Shown piece after piece: positions 26,071-35,557 of a stretch of 64,000 bases of DNA. Made by a program: the position numbers and the translations under genes. The notes under the pieces are model-generated. The model ran no database searches, was not told where the DNA came from, and saw only the letters and a program-made list of their open reading frames with translations. The stretch comes from Candidatus Thioglobus sp. NP1 (lineage in GTDB: Bacteria; Pseudomonadota; Gammaproteobacteria; PS1; Pseudothioglobaceae): positions 620,001 to 684,000 of the forward strand of contig NZ_CP023860.1 in assembly GCF_003326015.1 (NCBI RefSeq), in the 5' to 3' direction. Numbering within the stretch: the stretch's first letter is position 1; each line of letters opens with the position of its first letter.

Positions 26071-27710
26071 TACAAAAGTTAAAATTAGTATTTCATACAG
26101 TTAAATATTTAAAATTTAGGCAAATATTTAACCGATTAAAACGTAGATATATAAAGCGAGCTATTAATATATCGCCTTCACCAAGTGTTTCTATAATTTC
26201 AAGAAAACCACAGTCTTTTGTACCTGGCCAATCAAGAATGTTAGGTGAAAATCGTTTTCAATTTCTTAATGTAACTGCAGATGTAGAGAAAGCAGATGAT
26301 TGGAATCTAACCAATCAAGATAAACTTTGGCTATACAATCTTCACTACTTTGATGATCTAAATGCTATTGAAGCAATTCAAAGAGCTTCTTGGCATGCTA
26401 ATTTAATTGAGCGATGGATTTATGAAAATCCTCCAGGATATGGCAATGGTTGGGAAGCTTATCCTTCCTCATTGCGGATTGTTAATTGGATAAAGTGGTC
26501 ATTAATAGGAAATTCTTTTAAACAGCAGTGGTTCGATTCTCTAGCTATTCAAGTACGACATTTATCTAATAATTTAGAAACAGACTTGTTGGGCAACCAT
26601 TTGTTTGCAAATGCAAAGGCCTTGGTCTTTGCTGGGCTATTTTTTAAAGGAAAAGAGTCTGATAGCTGGTATCAAACTGGTTTAAATATAATAGAAAAAG
26701 AATTATTAGAGCAAGTACTTACTGATGGAGGAAATTTCGAATTATCTCCTATGTATCACTCGATATTCTTGTTAGATTTGTTAGATTTAGTGAATATTCA
26801 TCATGCATACAACAAGAAACAAATAAGTGGAGTTAAAGACAAGATACCACTTATGCTTTATTGGTTAAAATCTATGTGTCACCCTGATGGAGGGATATCT
26901 TTTTTTAATGATGGAGCTTTTGGTGTAGCTCCATCTTTGGATGAGTTGCTAGATTATGCAAAAAAGTTAGGTATAAAAAATATTAGTGAGAAAGTTAAAA
27001 CATTAGAGTATTTAAAAGACTCTGGATATATTAGGGTAGAAAGAGAAAATTTAGTGGCGATGCTTGATGTGGCAAATATTGGCCCTGACTATATTCCTGG
27101 TCATGGGCATGCTGATGTATTAAGTTTTGAGTTATCACTTTTTGGGAAAAGAGTTATTGTTAACTCTGGTACTTCTATTTATGGAATAAGTTCTGAGCGC
27201 CATAAACAAAGAAGCACATTATCACATTCAACAGTTGTTATTGATGAGCAAAACTCCAGTGAAGTTTGGAGTGGGTTTCGTGTAGCAAGGCGTGCAAATG
27301 TGCTAAATATAAAAACCAAGCAGAATAAGAATAATATCGAAGTATCAGCTTATCACGATGGATATACAAGGCTTAAAGGTAGACCAATTCATAAGCGTGA
27401 CTGGAATTTTTTTGACAATAGAATAATAATTAAAGACAGTATTTCTGGAAAAGGAGTGCATAGTGTTAACTCTATATTGCCATTACATCCAGAAGTGTCA
27501 ATAATAAATCCTCAAGAAAACTCTGTTGAGTTTGAAGTCAATGGAAAATTAGTAAAAATAGTGTTTGAAGGATCTGGAAAGCTGCAGGTTGTATCATCCC
27601 AATATCACCCTGAATTTGGCTTATCTATTGATAATAAACAGCTCATATATACTTATACTGGTTCTTTGCCTTTTATAGGAATAACAAAAATTATATGGCA
27701 AAATTATTAA
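26067..27710 (+). CDS. Heparinase II/III-family protein
   Basis: 547 residues. N-terminal alpha/alpha toroid with WLYNLHYFDDL, WIYENPPGYGNGWEAYPSSLR (quoted in part), NHLFANAKAL, FELSPMYHSIF; C-terminal beta-sandwich with GHGHADVLSFEL and the HSTVVIDEQNSSEVWSG region. The family comprises uronate-polysaccharide lyases, but locus-encoded members may act in assembly or turnover. No classical signal peptide is visible, so cytoplasmic action or non-classical location is possible. A second broken copy of its C-terminal half lies at 48707-49115, beside wecB. Overlaps the oxidoreductase by ATGA. Confidence 0.88.
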   Translation: MIQKLKLVFHTVKYLKFRQIFNRLKRRYIKRAINISPSPSVSIISRKPQSFVPGQSRMLGENRFQFLNVTADVEKADDWNLTNQDKLWLYNLHYFDDLNAIEAIQRASWHANLIERWIYENPPGYGNGWEAYPSSLRIVNWIKWSLIGNSFKQQWFDSLAIQVRHLSNNLETDLLGNHLFANAKALVFAGLFFKGKESDSWYQTGLNIIEKELLEQVLTDGGNFELSPMYHSIFLLDLLDLVNIHHAYNKKQISGVKDKIPLMLYWLKSMCHPDGGISFFNDGAFGVAPSLDELLDYAKKLGIKNISEKVKTLEYLKDSGYIRVERENLVAMLDVANIGPDYIPGHGHADVLSFELSLFGKRVIVNSGTSIYGISSERHKQRSTLSHSTVVIDEQNSSEVWSGFRVARRANVLNIKTKQNKNNIEVSAYHDGYTRLKGRPIHKRDWNFFDNRIIIKDSISGKGVHSVNSILPLHPEVSIINPQENSVEFEVNGKLVKIVFEGSGKLQVVSSQYHPEFGLSIDNKQLIYTYTGSLPFIGITKIIWQNY

Positions 27711-27903
27711 TAGTTTTTTGTTGCTATCCTTGTAGATAGGTTTAATTATAAAAAATGATTTATTGAGACAAGAGATGAGTGAAAGGTCCATAATAAGGTT
27801 TCAAGAGCTATCTGATTATAAAGAGATTGCTTTGCATACATTAAATATTATGAAGGAGTTGGTAGATGAATAGTGTTGATGCTTATAAAATAGAAAAAAA
27901 TAC
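27711..27903 (+). other. Junction gap with short ORFs, probable relic
   Basis: No full gene. ATG 27775 to TAG 27871-27873 encodes 32 residues (ends IMKELVDE), and ATG 27867 overlaps it and runs 13 codons to TGA 27906-27908. The overlap style matches genuine gene junctions in this locus, so these may be the 3' end of one lost gene and the 5' end of another. I do not recognise the peptides. The gap marks the left edge of the inserted patchwork. Confidence 0.3.
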
Positions 27904-28833
27904 ATGAAGTATTTAATTACAGGAGGTGCTGGGTTTATCGGATCCCATCTGGTTGAGCTATTAATAGAAAACAATCATGAAGTTGTTTGTGTTGATAACT
28001 TGAGTACTGGTAATAAATCTAATTTGTCTTCTGTAATTCAAAAAATTGATTTTTATGAAGATAAAATTGAATTATTTAACTTTAATAACTTTATTGATAT
28101 TGATGCAATAGTTCATTTGGCTGCTCAACCCTCTGTACCATTATCTATTACTAATTTTTCTGACAGTTCATCTTCAAATCTATTGGGCACTATCAAGGTG
28201 ATTGATCATTGTAGATTGCATAATATTCCATTAATTTATGCATCTTCTTCCGCTGTTTACGGTAATTTTGAATTTGGAAATGATGAAATCGAGAATGTTG
28301 ATTTATTGACTCCTTACGCAACTGATAAATATGCGATGGAATTGTATTCAACAACGGCACATAAAATTTATCAATTATCTAGCGTTGGGTTAAGATTTTT
28401 TAATGTTTATGGCCCAAGACAAGACCCAAGTAGTCCATACTCTGGAGTAATTTCTATTTTTGCCGACAAGCTACTAAAAGGGCAAAATATAACTATTAAT
28501 GGAGGTCAACAAACACGTGATTTTATTTATGTAAAAGACGTGGTTAATATTATCTATAGTGCAATTATCCTTGCCTCGAAAAATTCTATTTGTGAAATTA
28601 GCAATGTATTGACAGGAAAATCAATAACTATTGACGAACTTGCTGAGATAATGATGAAAATTATAGATTTCAATGCTGAGATAAACTATCAAAGTCTTCC
28701 TTTAGGTGACCCTGCAAAATCAAATGGGTCATCCAAGAAGATGACAAAACTTTTTAAGATTGAACTTGATAAAATTACAAAACTTGATAAAGGACTTGTG
28801 AATACAGTGCAGTTTTTTTTGAAAGAGCATTGA
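27904..28833 (+). CDS. NAD-dependent epimerase/dehydratase (UDP-hexose 4-epimerase-like)
   Basis: 309-residue extended SDR: YLITGGAGFIGSHLVELL (residues 3-20), VVCVDNLSTGNKSNL as in GalE/WbpP enzymes, IVHLAAQPSVP, the Ser triplet YASSSAVYG, Tyr-x3-Lys in YATDKYAME, then RFFNVYGPRQDP. The pattern SxxxTP...YxxxK and short length fit a UDP-GlcNAc or UDP-Glc 4-epimerase. It probably supplies a galacto-configured donor. No overlap with neighbours. Confidence 0.85.
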   Translation: MKYLITGGAGFIGSHLVELLIENNHEVVCVDNLSTGNKSNLSSVIQKIDFYEDKIELFNFNNFIDIDAIVHLAAQPSVPLSITNFSDSSSSNLLGTIKVIDHCRLHNIPLIYASSSAVYGNFEFGNDEIENVDLLTPYATDKYAMELYSTTAHKIYQLSSVGLRFFNVYGPRQDPSSPYSGVISIFADKLLKGQNITINGGQQTRDFIYVKDVVNIIYSAIILASKNSICEISNVLTGKSITIDELAEIMMKIIDFNAEINYQSLPLGDPAKSNGSSKKMTKLFKIELDKITKLDKGLVNTVQFFLKEH

Positions 28834-28905
28834 TCTTATCAATCATGAATTAATAAGTCACTGGTTGTTTATAATCAATACTCAAGAAAATTCTAAAATA
28901 ATTAT

Positions 28906-30054
28906 ATGATAATTGGTATAGATGCATCAAATTTGCGACGAGGAGGTGGTTTGACGCACCTTATTGAAGTTTTATCAACTGTAAATATTAGTAAACATAA
29001 TATATCTAAAGTTGTCATTTGGGGGGGTGAAAAATCTCTTAGTCAAATTAATAATTTTCCCTGGTTAAAAAAAATAGTTCCAAAGGAGTTAAATCAAGGT
29101 TTATTTTCTCGATTAATGTGGCAAAAGTTTCGACTTTCATATAGTGCTAAAGATAATAATTGTGATTTAATTTTTTCTCCAGGGGGGAGTGTTCTTTGTA
29201 ATTTTAGGCCTATTGTAACAATGAGCCAAAATATATTACCCTTTGAGTGGAATGAGGCGAGAAGATATGGAGTTTCACGGGAAGCTCTCAGGTTACTATT
29301 ATTATGGTGGCTTCAGTCTAAAAGTTTTAGATCTGCAGATGGAGTTATTTTTCTAACTAATTATGCAAAGAAACAAGTGATAAAAGTGGTGGGTAAGATA
29401 ACAGCCTCATCAGTTATTATTCCGCATGGGCTCAACTCTCGTTTTTGTATGTATCCAAAAAAACAGTATGATATAACTGAATACAGTTTAACAAAACCGT
29501 TCCAAATACTTTATGTTTCAACTGTAGATTTATATAAGCATCAATGGAATGTAGTAGAAGCAGTGGCAAAGTTGAGAAAAGAAGGTTATCCAGTTACACT
29601 TAATTTAGTAGGTGCGGCCTTATTTGCTAAAAATCGTCTAGAAAAATCTTTAAATAAGTTTGATGTAAATAATGAGTGGGCTAGATACAATGAAGTGGTT
29701 CCTTATCTTGAGATGCATAATGCTTATAAAGATGCTAATCTTGGAGTATTTGCCTCTAGTTGTGAAAATTTACCGATTATATTACTAGAAACAATGGCCT
29801 CTGGTTTACCAATTGCTTGCTCTAATAAAGGCCCAATGCCCGAAGTTTTAGGGAACGCTGGTGAATATTTTAATCCGGAGAGGCCAGCTGAGATATATAA
29901 TTCTATTAAAAAACTCATTGATAATATTCATTTAAGATCAGAAAGATCTCAAGCAAGTTTTAATATGGCTCAAGAGTACAATTGGGATGTCTGTGCTTTT
30001 GAAACATTTTCTTTTTTAGAGGAAGTTTTTAACAACTATCAAAAGTCTAAATAG
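28906..30054 (+). CDS. GT4-family glycosyltransferase
   Basis: 382-residue GT-B enzyme. N-terminus has GIDASNLRRGGGLTHL; the C-terminal donor domain has ILYVSTVDLYKHQ, VTLNLVG and the E-x7-E motif ENLPIILLETMASGLPI, followed by SNKGPMPEVLGNAG. Acts at the cytoplasmic face on a lipid-linked acceptor; donor unknown. The neighbouring 4-epimerase may make its donor. Confidence 0.88.
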   Translation: MIIGIDASNLRRGGGLTHLIEVLSTVNISKHNISKVVIWGGEKSLSQINNFPWLKKIVPKELNQGLFSRLMWQKFRLSYSAKDNNCDLIFSPGGSVLCNFRPIVTMSQNILPFEWNEARRYGVSREALRLLLLWWLQSKSFRSADGVIFLTNYAKKQVIKVVGKITASSVIIPHGLNSRFCMYPKKQYDITEYSLTKPFQILYVSTVDLYKHQWNVVEAVAKLRKEGYPVTLNLVGAALFAKNRLEKSLNKFDVNNEWARYNEVVPYLEMHNAYKDANLGVFASSCENLPIILLETMASGLPIACSNKGPMPEVLGNAGEYFNPERPAEIYNSIKKLIDNIHLRSERSQASFNMAQEYNWDVCAFETFSFLEEVFNNYQKSK

Positions 30055-30148
30055 TTTGGATTACAACAAAGATAATAAAAATCATATTGTCCTATATGCA
30101 TTAAGTAATTAATTTAAAATATATTTAAATATTATTTGAGAAAAAATA

Positions 30149-31729
30149 TTGAAATCTTTTTCTAAACATCTTACTTCAACTAAATCTTTTGGTGAAGCAC
30201 TTCCAATAAACTATTATCCAACTATGCGCTCTAGTGGAGTATTTCCAATAAGAGTTGAGGATAAAAAAATCGATACAGTTGTAACTTTTATGGGTTACTG
30301 GCTTTTGAAGAGAGAAATTAAGGAAGTTACTGCTATTATTACAGTGAGAGCTTCTAATGGTAAAACTGTTATTGTTGAAAGTAATCTTATCGATTGTGTT
30401 AAGTCTTTTAAATGGTCAATGAAAGAAATGCTTAGTAAAAGTCATGAGAATTTCGATGGTAATTTCTTTGGTTCAGTCGAAATTGAGATCTTTTCAGCAC
30501 GAGATATGGTTTTTCCTTATCCTGCAATCACTTTATCTTACCTGAGTGAACTTGGAAACACCTTTGTTCATACTTGTGGACGCATTTACAATGATATAAG
30601 TGATATGGAAGAAAACAATGAGCAAATTGTCCCAGAGACAGGCTTTGACATAATCTCTAAGAAAGAATATAGTCCTTATTTTTCTTTCGTTAATGGGCCG
30701 TTTGCTATCGATAAAGAAAAGATTGGTCTAGAATTCATCAATACGGAAGGTGAATCACTTTTTGTCAAAAGAACTATTGAAAATGAAAATCCATATGCTA
30801 CCATTTGGATTAATATTTTAGATGATGAGTCGGTTAGATCTTTTTTTAATGATGAGAGAGGTATAGTTAAAATCAACCATGATTTAAAAGGTTTTTATCC
30901 AAGATTCGTCGTTGGTAATGTATACAATAATTATGAGGCTATTTCTCTTTCCCATTCTTATTATGATACAAGCAATGATTTTTCCGAATCAGCGATGTGG
31001 AAAAACCCTGACACAAAGGAATTTTTTGATTCGGTCATTTCATTCCCCGTTTCATGTAATTTTGACTTTACTGAGTTAGTTATTTACCCTAATTTTTACC
31101 CTAAAGACTTTAATATGAGTTTTGAGTTTTATAATGAAGATGGAGAAAAAATTGGAACTTCTTCATATATTGCTTCTGTTAAAACTGACATAAAGGCAGT
31201 TAATTATATCAACTGCCGAAAACTTCTCGAAGATATAACATCTGAAAAAAAACTTTATTTGTGTAAAGTTATATTTGATGGCAAGGGAGAAGTTCCGACC
31301 AGAATGAAATTTGGTCTAAATATTGGCATGAATTCGGGAGCAAATTTACCAACTAATATTTGTTTCAACGCCAATGTTCCAAATGAAAAAATACATAAAA
31401 AGAAAGGAACTTTTAAATGGTGTGCAGTATTTGATGCTAATCATCAATCAATATTTGTAAATGATTGTTCTTTATTACGCCAACAGCACCAAAATGCAGA
31501 AATCGATATTAGTTATTGGCGTGAATCAGATAACCAAAGTTTGAATTTTAAAATGAGCTTGCCTGCGGATGGAGTTACTGACATTTTAAATGGCTATCGG
31601 GATAAAGTATCTAATTTTTTAAATGACGATCTTGGCTGGGTTTCTATGCGTTCTTCTAGTCCACACACACTGGGTTATTATGTTACAAATTTCGGTAAGG
31701 GTTTGGTTGGTGGCGATCACCTATATTAA
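30149..31729 (+). CDS. Hypothetical protein, unrecognised (526 aa)
   Basis: Starts at TTG 30149. I do not recognise the family. The sequence is rich in beta-branched residues with several W/Y-rich strands (for example WWx-free YFSFVNGPF, AMWKNPDT, FPVSCNFDFTEL) and two or three similar sandwich-like segments; there is no signal peptide, membrane span or nucleotide-binding motif. SSSPHTLGYYV near the C-terminus looks like a conserved tail. It lies between a GT4 gene and a convergent oxidoreductase gene, so a role in the polymer is inferred from place only. Confidence 0.7.
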   Translation: MKSFSKHLTSTKSFGEALPINYYPTMRSSGVFPIRVEDKKIDTVVTFMGYWLLKREIKEVTAIITVRASNGKTVIVESNLIDCVKSFKWSMKEMLSKSHENFDGNFFGSVEIEIFSARDMVFPYPAITLSYLSELGNTFVHTCGRIYNDISDMEENNEQIVPETGFDIISKKEYSPYFSFVNGPFAIDKEKIGLEFINTEGESLFVKRTIENENPYATIWINILDDESVRSFFNDERGIVKINHDLKGFYPRFVVGNVYNNYEAISLSHSYYDTSNDFSESAMWKNPDTKEFFDSVISFPVSCNFDFTELVIYPNFYPKDFNMSFEFYNEDGEKIGTSSYIASVKTDIKAVNYINCRKLLEDITSEKKLYLCKVIFDGKGEVPTRMKFGLNIGMNSGANLPTNICFNANVPNEKIHKKKGTFKWCAVFDANHQSIFVNDCSLLRQQHQNAEIDISYWRESDNQSLNFKMSLPADGVTDILNGYRDKVSNFLNDDLGWVSMRSSSPHTLGYYVTNFGKGLVGGDHLY

Positions 31730-31800
31730 TAATAATCTTAAAAAATTAATTATCCCTACTTTCTAATTCCTTGAATTTAGTATTTAATTTTGTCACAATT

Positions 31801-31899
31801 AACTAATCTTCGATAAAGCCTCCAACAAATAACAACAAGTGATTTACTCTCAAATCATGCTCTTAAGAGAACAAGGATTAGGTTGTGGGAAGATTAGTT
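31801..31899. repeat. 11-bp inverted repeat between convergent genes
   Basis: AACTAATCTTC at 31801-31811 is the exact reverse complement of GAAGATTAGTT at 31889-31899, with 77 bases between. The right arm overlaps the stop codon of the leftward oxidoreductase gene. It lies in the 164-base space between convergent genes, where a bidirectional transcript-end structure would be expected, but there is no U-run next to a compact stem. Function unknown. Confidence 0.35.
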
Positions 31900-33051
31900 G
31901 TTGATAGTTGAAATACTATCTTTAAAAGAAAATGATGAATGTTTATTAGAATTTTTTACCATATCCGCGATATGTAGCATTAGAAGTGATGACTTTACAA
32001 CTTCATTCCATTCCCTTGAATATTTTTCTTCGAATGGTTGGCAAATTGAATTATTATGACCAACATCTTTAGGATGGTATTTCTTATTAATTAGTGTTTC
32101 ATTTTTCCATGTTGTGCTTAATCTAAAATCATCAATCTTACATATCACTTCACCCTGTTGAAAATTTATTGTTTCATTGATCCCCTCAAAAGGCTCGCTT
32201 CTTGAGGTTATCACAAATACTATCAAATCCCCTCTTGAACTCGTTAAAGAAATAGATATATCATCATCAGCTTCAAGAGGATTACTAGTTACAACCTGAA
32301 TATCCCATTTATCTGGCAATTTTGTCCATGACAATATGTGTACTCCAAGATCTATCCAATGACCAACATTACCACAAATTCTAGTACCTTCATTTTTATC
32401 TCTGTACCAATGGCTCGAAGGAAGTTTATGTGCAGTGACAAAACAATTTAGCGTAATAGGCATATCAAAATTACTTAATACTTGAGTCTTTAAATCTAGA
32501 ATGGCCTTAGAAAATGGCCTATTGTAGCCGACATATATTGGTTTACTAGCATTCTTAACACACCTTATAAGTCTAGATAATTGCTGTCTATTTACTGCAA
32601 TTGGCTTCTCAAGGTATACAATTTTATTTTTAGATAACGCTTCAATTGCATAGTCTGTATGGGATGCATGATTAGATGCAATATATACGTATTTTACTTG
32701 TTCATTATCAAAAATAGATTTACTATCTAATGAATGATGGTTGATTTGATAAAAATCAGCAAAAGTATCTGCGGCTTGTGTATCTATGTCATAACAATCC
32801 AAAAATCTATTTCCATAATTACTAGATATCACTTGACCTACAGTAGAATATGTAAACTGCCCACAACCAATAACGCCTATATCAGGGTTCTTCTTTTTAC
32901 TTCTTAATAAGATTGTTAAAAGTTTAGATTTCCCTCTTGCTCTTCCTGCAATTTTAAATAATGTTTTACGAACTCCATATATTTTAAAAAATCTATATAC
33001 TTTTAGTATTTCTATTTTTTGAATTTTTTTTTTATTTCTTAAATATTTCAT
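31894..33051 (-). CDS. Gfo/Idh/MocA family oxidoreductase (reverse strand)
   Basis: 385 residues; the only leftward gene inside the polysaccharide locus. A basic 55-residue N-terminal extension (YLRNKKKIQKIEILK) precedes the Rossmann start IGVIGCGQFTYST, where the usual third glycine is replaced. VYLEKPIAVN carries EKP, YVGYNRPFS and RICGNVGHWIDLGVHILSW the substrate domain. A TATAAT on the minus strand at 33069-33064 could be its -10. Orientation and extension suggest separate acquisition. The C-terminal domain resembles that of the bi-domain oxidoreductase more than the other two. Confidence 0.82.
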   Translation of the reverse strand: MKYLRNKKKIQKIEILKVYRFFKIYGVRKTLFKIAGRARGKSKLLTILLRSKKKNPDIGVIGCGQFTYSTVGQVISSNYGNRFLDCYDIDTQAADTFADFYQINHHSLDSKSIFDNEQVKYVYIASNHASHTDYAIEALSKNKIVYLEKPIAVNRQQLSRLIRCVKNASKPIYVGYNRPFSKAILDLKTQVLSNFDMPITLNCFVTAHKLPSSHWYRDKNEGTRICGNVGHWIDLGVHILSWTKLPDKWDIQVVTSNPLEADDDISISLTSSRGDLIVFVITSRSEPFEGINETINFQQGEVICKIDDFRLSTTWKNETLINKKYHPKDVGHNNSICQPFEEKYSREWNEVVKSSLLMLHIADMVKNSNKHSSFSFKDSISTINN

Positions 33052-33234
33052 TTGTTTTCTTTAATTATAATTATTGGGCTTATTTTTGACTCCAAAGCAC
33101 CTGATAATTTTTCGACAGGAATTGATGAAATAGATACTGGTATGGTGAATTGATACATTGCGAATTATTATAATTACCTTTAATTGTTTGTCAATAACAT
33201 GGGTAGTAACTGATTTGACAGAGTATAGCCCATA

Positions 33235-33405
33235 ATGCTAGGTATTACCGGGTGGGCTCAGATTAATGGTCATGATGAGTTGCCTATTGCTGATAAAGTT
33301 GCATTAGATATAGAATATATGAATCGTAATTTTTTTTATTTGATTTGAAGATATTATGTATTACTTTTTTTATAGATCATTAAGAGAGATGGGGTAAGTC
33401 ATTGA
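33235..33405 (+). pseudogene. Relic of an initiating sugar transferase C-terminus
   Basis: Reading ATG 33235 gives LGITGWAQINGHDELPIADK (quoted in part) up to TGA 33346; continuing in other frames gives FDLKILCITFF and finally GVSH with TGA at 33403-33405. This parallels, residue by residue, the last 55 residues of the intact transferase at 53593-54153 (GITGWAQVNGRDELS... DVSH), with at least two frameshifts and no N-terminal half. The rest of the 490-base gap 33052-33541 holds only the putative promoter of the leftward gene and AT-rich sequence. Confidence 0.8.
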
Positions 33406-33541
33406 CTTGTAAGTAACTAATATTTGTTTACCTCATTTTTTTTAGTCATTTATTTTTAAATTAATATTACATTCTTTCTTTAAAATGAAGTACTTGAAGG
33501 TGTTTTTCTTCTAAATTGAATATACACATTGGAATAATAAA

Positions 33542-35320
33542 ATGAATATTAATTTAAAGTATCCATTAGATATAGATAATATTTTAAGAAAAAAGAAATT
33601 AATAAAAAGAGAATTATTAAATAAACATGGCCTAAAAGAAAAGAATATAGCAATTCTAGGTGGATCAACAACCGCTGAAGTAACAAATATTTTAGAATTA
33701 TTTTTATTGGATAGTGGTATAAAACCGAATTTTTATGAATCTGAGTACAATAAGTTTTATGAAGATGCTTTGTTTGAAAATGAAGTATTGGATAAATTTA
33801 ATCCAGAAATAATTTATATACATACATCAATTAAAAATATTATTGAATTTCCAGAATTGAATGATGGTGAAGATAAAATATCCTCCTTATTAGATATTGA
33901 AATTGATAGGTATAAATCAATTTGGAGTTCTCTATCAAAATATAATTGCCCCATTATTCAGAATAACTTTGAATATCCAGTTAATAGAAGTTTAGGAAAT
34001 TTAGACTCCTATGATATCCACGGCAAAACTTATTTTATAAATCAATTGAATGAAAAATTTTCACAAGAAGCTAAATTTACTAAGCAGCTTTATATTAGTG
34101 ATATTAACTATTTGTCTTCATATCTTGGGCTAAAAAATTGGTTTGATAAATCTCTTTGGTATCAAGCAAAATATGCTCTTAGCATGAGCAGTATTCCAGA
34201 GTTGACTTTTAATATCAGTAAAATTATAAATTCAATTCTTGGTGTTTCAAAAAAATGTTTAGTTGTGGATCTTGATAATACTTGTTGGGGTGGAGTTATT
34301 GGTGATGATGGATTGAAGGCAATTTCTATTGGTTTAGATAATGCAATTTCTGAATCTTATACTTCATTTCAAAAGTATTTAAAAGAGCTAAAACAAAGAG
34401 GTGTAATTCTTGCAGTATGCTCAAAAAATGATTTAAAAAATGCAAAGGAAGGCTTTATGCATCCTGATAGTGTTTTAAGGTTTGAAGATTTTGCAGCATT
34501 TAAGTCAAATTGGGATCCTAAGCATTTAAATATAATAGATATTGCAACAGAGATAAATATTGGAGTTGATAGTTTGGTGTTTATTGATGATAATCCAGTA
34601 GAACGAGACTTGGTATCTTCTCAAATTGCTGGTGTAATTGTCCCAAATGTTGGAGATGATGTAATAGATTTCATAGACCATATAGATAGAAATGGCTACT
34701 TTGAACCAATATCACTCCTTGTGGATGATATCAAAAGAAATAAATATTATGAAGATAATAAAAAAAGAACTAAAGAACAATCTGTTTTTAAATCTTATGA
34801 TGACTTTTTAATATCTCTTAAAATGACGGCTCAAATTGAGACTTTTTCATCAATCTATTTAGATAGAATAACTCAACTGACTAACAAAACTAATCAATTT
34901 AATCTAACAACTAAAAGATATATGGCCAGCGAGATTGAAAATATTGCTATAAGTGATGATTTCATTAAGATTTATGGAAAACTTACAGATAAATATGGCG
35001 ATAATGGCTTAATATCTGTAATTATTGGAAGTATAAAAGCAGATAAATGCCATATTGATTTGTGGCTTATGAGTTGTAGAGTTTTGAAGCGGGATATGGA
35101 ATTTGCTATGCTTGATGAATTGGTGAGGCAATGCAAAGAAAAAGGTTTAAAAGAAATCATGGGTTACTATTACCAAAGTGAAAAAAATAATATGGTAAGC
35201 GATTTATATCAAAAATTTGGATTTACATTAAAAGATACAAATGGATCAAATACAAATTGGAGTCTGAATACTTCAGATTATGAGAGTAAAAATAAACTTA
35301 TAGGAATTAATCATGGCTAG
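33542..35320 (+). CDS. FkbH-like HAD-IIIC protein (acyl-ACP loading enzyme)
   Basis: 592 residues. An N-terminal 230-residue domain (SGNH-like, ILGGSTTAEVTNIL) precedes a HAD-IIIC phosphatase domain with VVDLDNTCWGG (D243 and D245), AVCSKND and FIDDNPVERD, then a GNAT-like C-terminal domain (TNKTNQFNLTT, SDKYGDNGLI-like). This is the FkbH layout; characterised members convert 1,3-bisphosphoglycerate to D-glyceryl-S-ACP. The following gene is an acyl carrier protein, starting 8 bases before this stop, which supports that chemistry. Product may be a glyceryl or lactyl thioester. Confidence 0.88.
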   Translation: MNINLKYPLDIDNILRKKKLIKRELLNKHGLKEKNIAILGGSTTAEVTNILELFLLDSGIKPNFYESEYNKFYEDALFENEVLDKFNPEIIYIHTSIKNIIEFPELNDGEDKISSLLDIEIDRYKSIWSSLSKYNCPIIQNNFEYPVNRSLGNLDSYDIHGKTYFINQLNEKFSQEAKFTKQLYISDINYLSSYLGLKNWFDKSLWYQAKYALSMSSIPELTFNISKIINSILGVSKKCLVVDLDNTCWGGVIGDDGLKAISIGLDNAISESYTSFQKYLKELKQRGVILAVCSKNDLKNAKEGFMHPDSVLRFEDFAAFKSNWDPKHLNIIDIATEINIGVDSLVFIDDNPVERDLVSSQIAGVIVPNVGDDVIDFIDHIDRNGYFEPISLLVDDIKRNKYYEDNKKRTKEQSVFKSYDDFLISLKMTAQIETFSSIYLDRITQLTNKTNQFNLTTKRYMASEIENIAISDDFIKIYGKLTDKYGDNGLISVIIGSIKADKCHIDLWLMSCRVLKRDMEFAMLDELVRQCKEKGLKEIMGYYYQSEKNNMVSDLYQKFGFTLKDTNGSNTNWSLNTSDYESKNKLIGINHG

Positions 35321-35555
35321 AGATGAGGTTTTTAAAATCGTTCAGAATATATTTAGAGACATATTTGATATTGAAGATTTGATTATTAATAATCAAACTA
35401 ATGCTGATGAAATTGAAGATTGGGACAGTTTAAATCATATTCTCTTAGTTAGTTTAATCGAGAAAGAGTTTAAGATTAAGTTTGCTCTTGGAGAGCTGGT
35501 AGAAATTAAAGATGTGGGCTCAATGATTGATATGATGATTGAGAAAATTAAATAG
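35313..35555 (+). CDS. Acyl carrier protein
   Basis: 80-residue acidic helical protein; phosphopantetheine attachment serine is S39 in EDWDSLNHILL, the typical D-S-L motif. It overlaps the FkbH-like gene and leads a module with an MBOAT transferase, the arrangement seen for D-alanine (DltC/DltB) and for glyceryl transfer. Dedicated to the module rather than to fatty-acid synthesis. Confidence 0.92.
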   Translation: MARDEVFKIVQNIFRDIFDIEDLIINNQTNADEIEDWDSLNHILLVSLIEKEFKIKFALGELVEIKDVGSMIDMMIEKIK

Positions 35556-35557
35556 CT

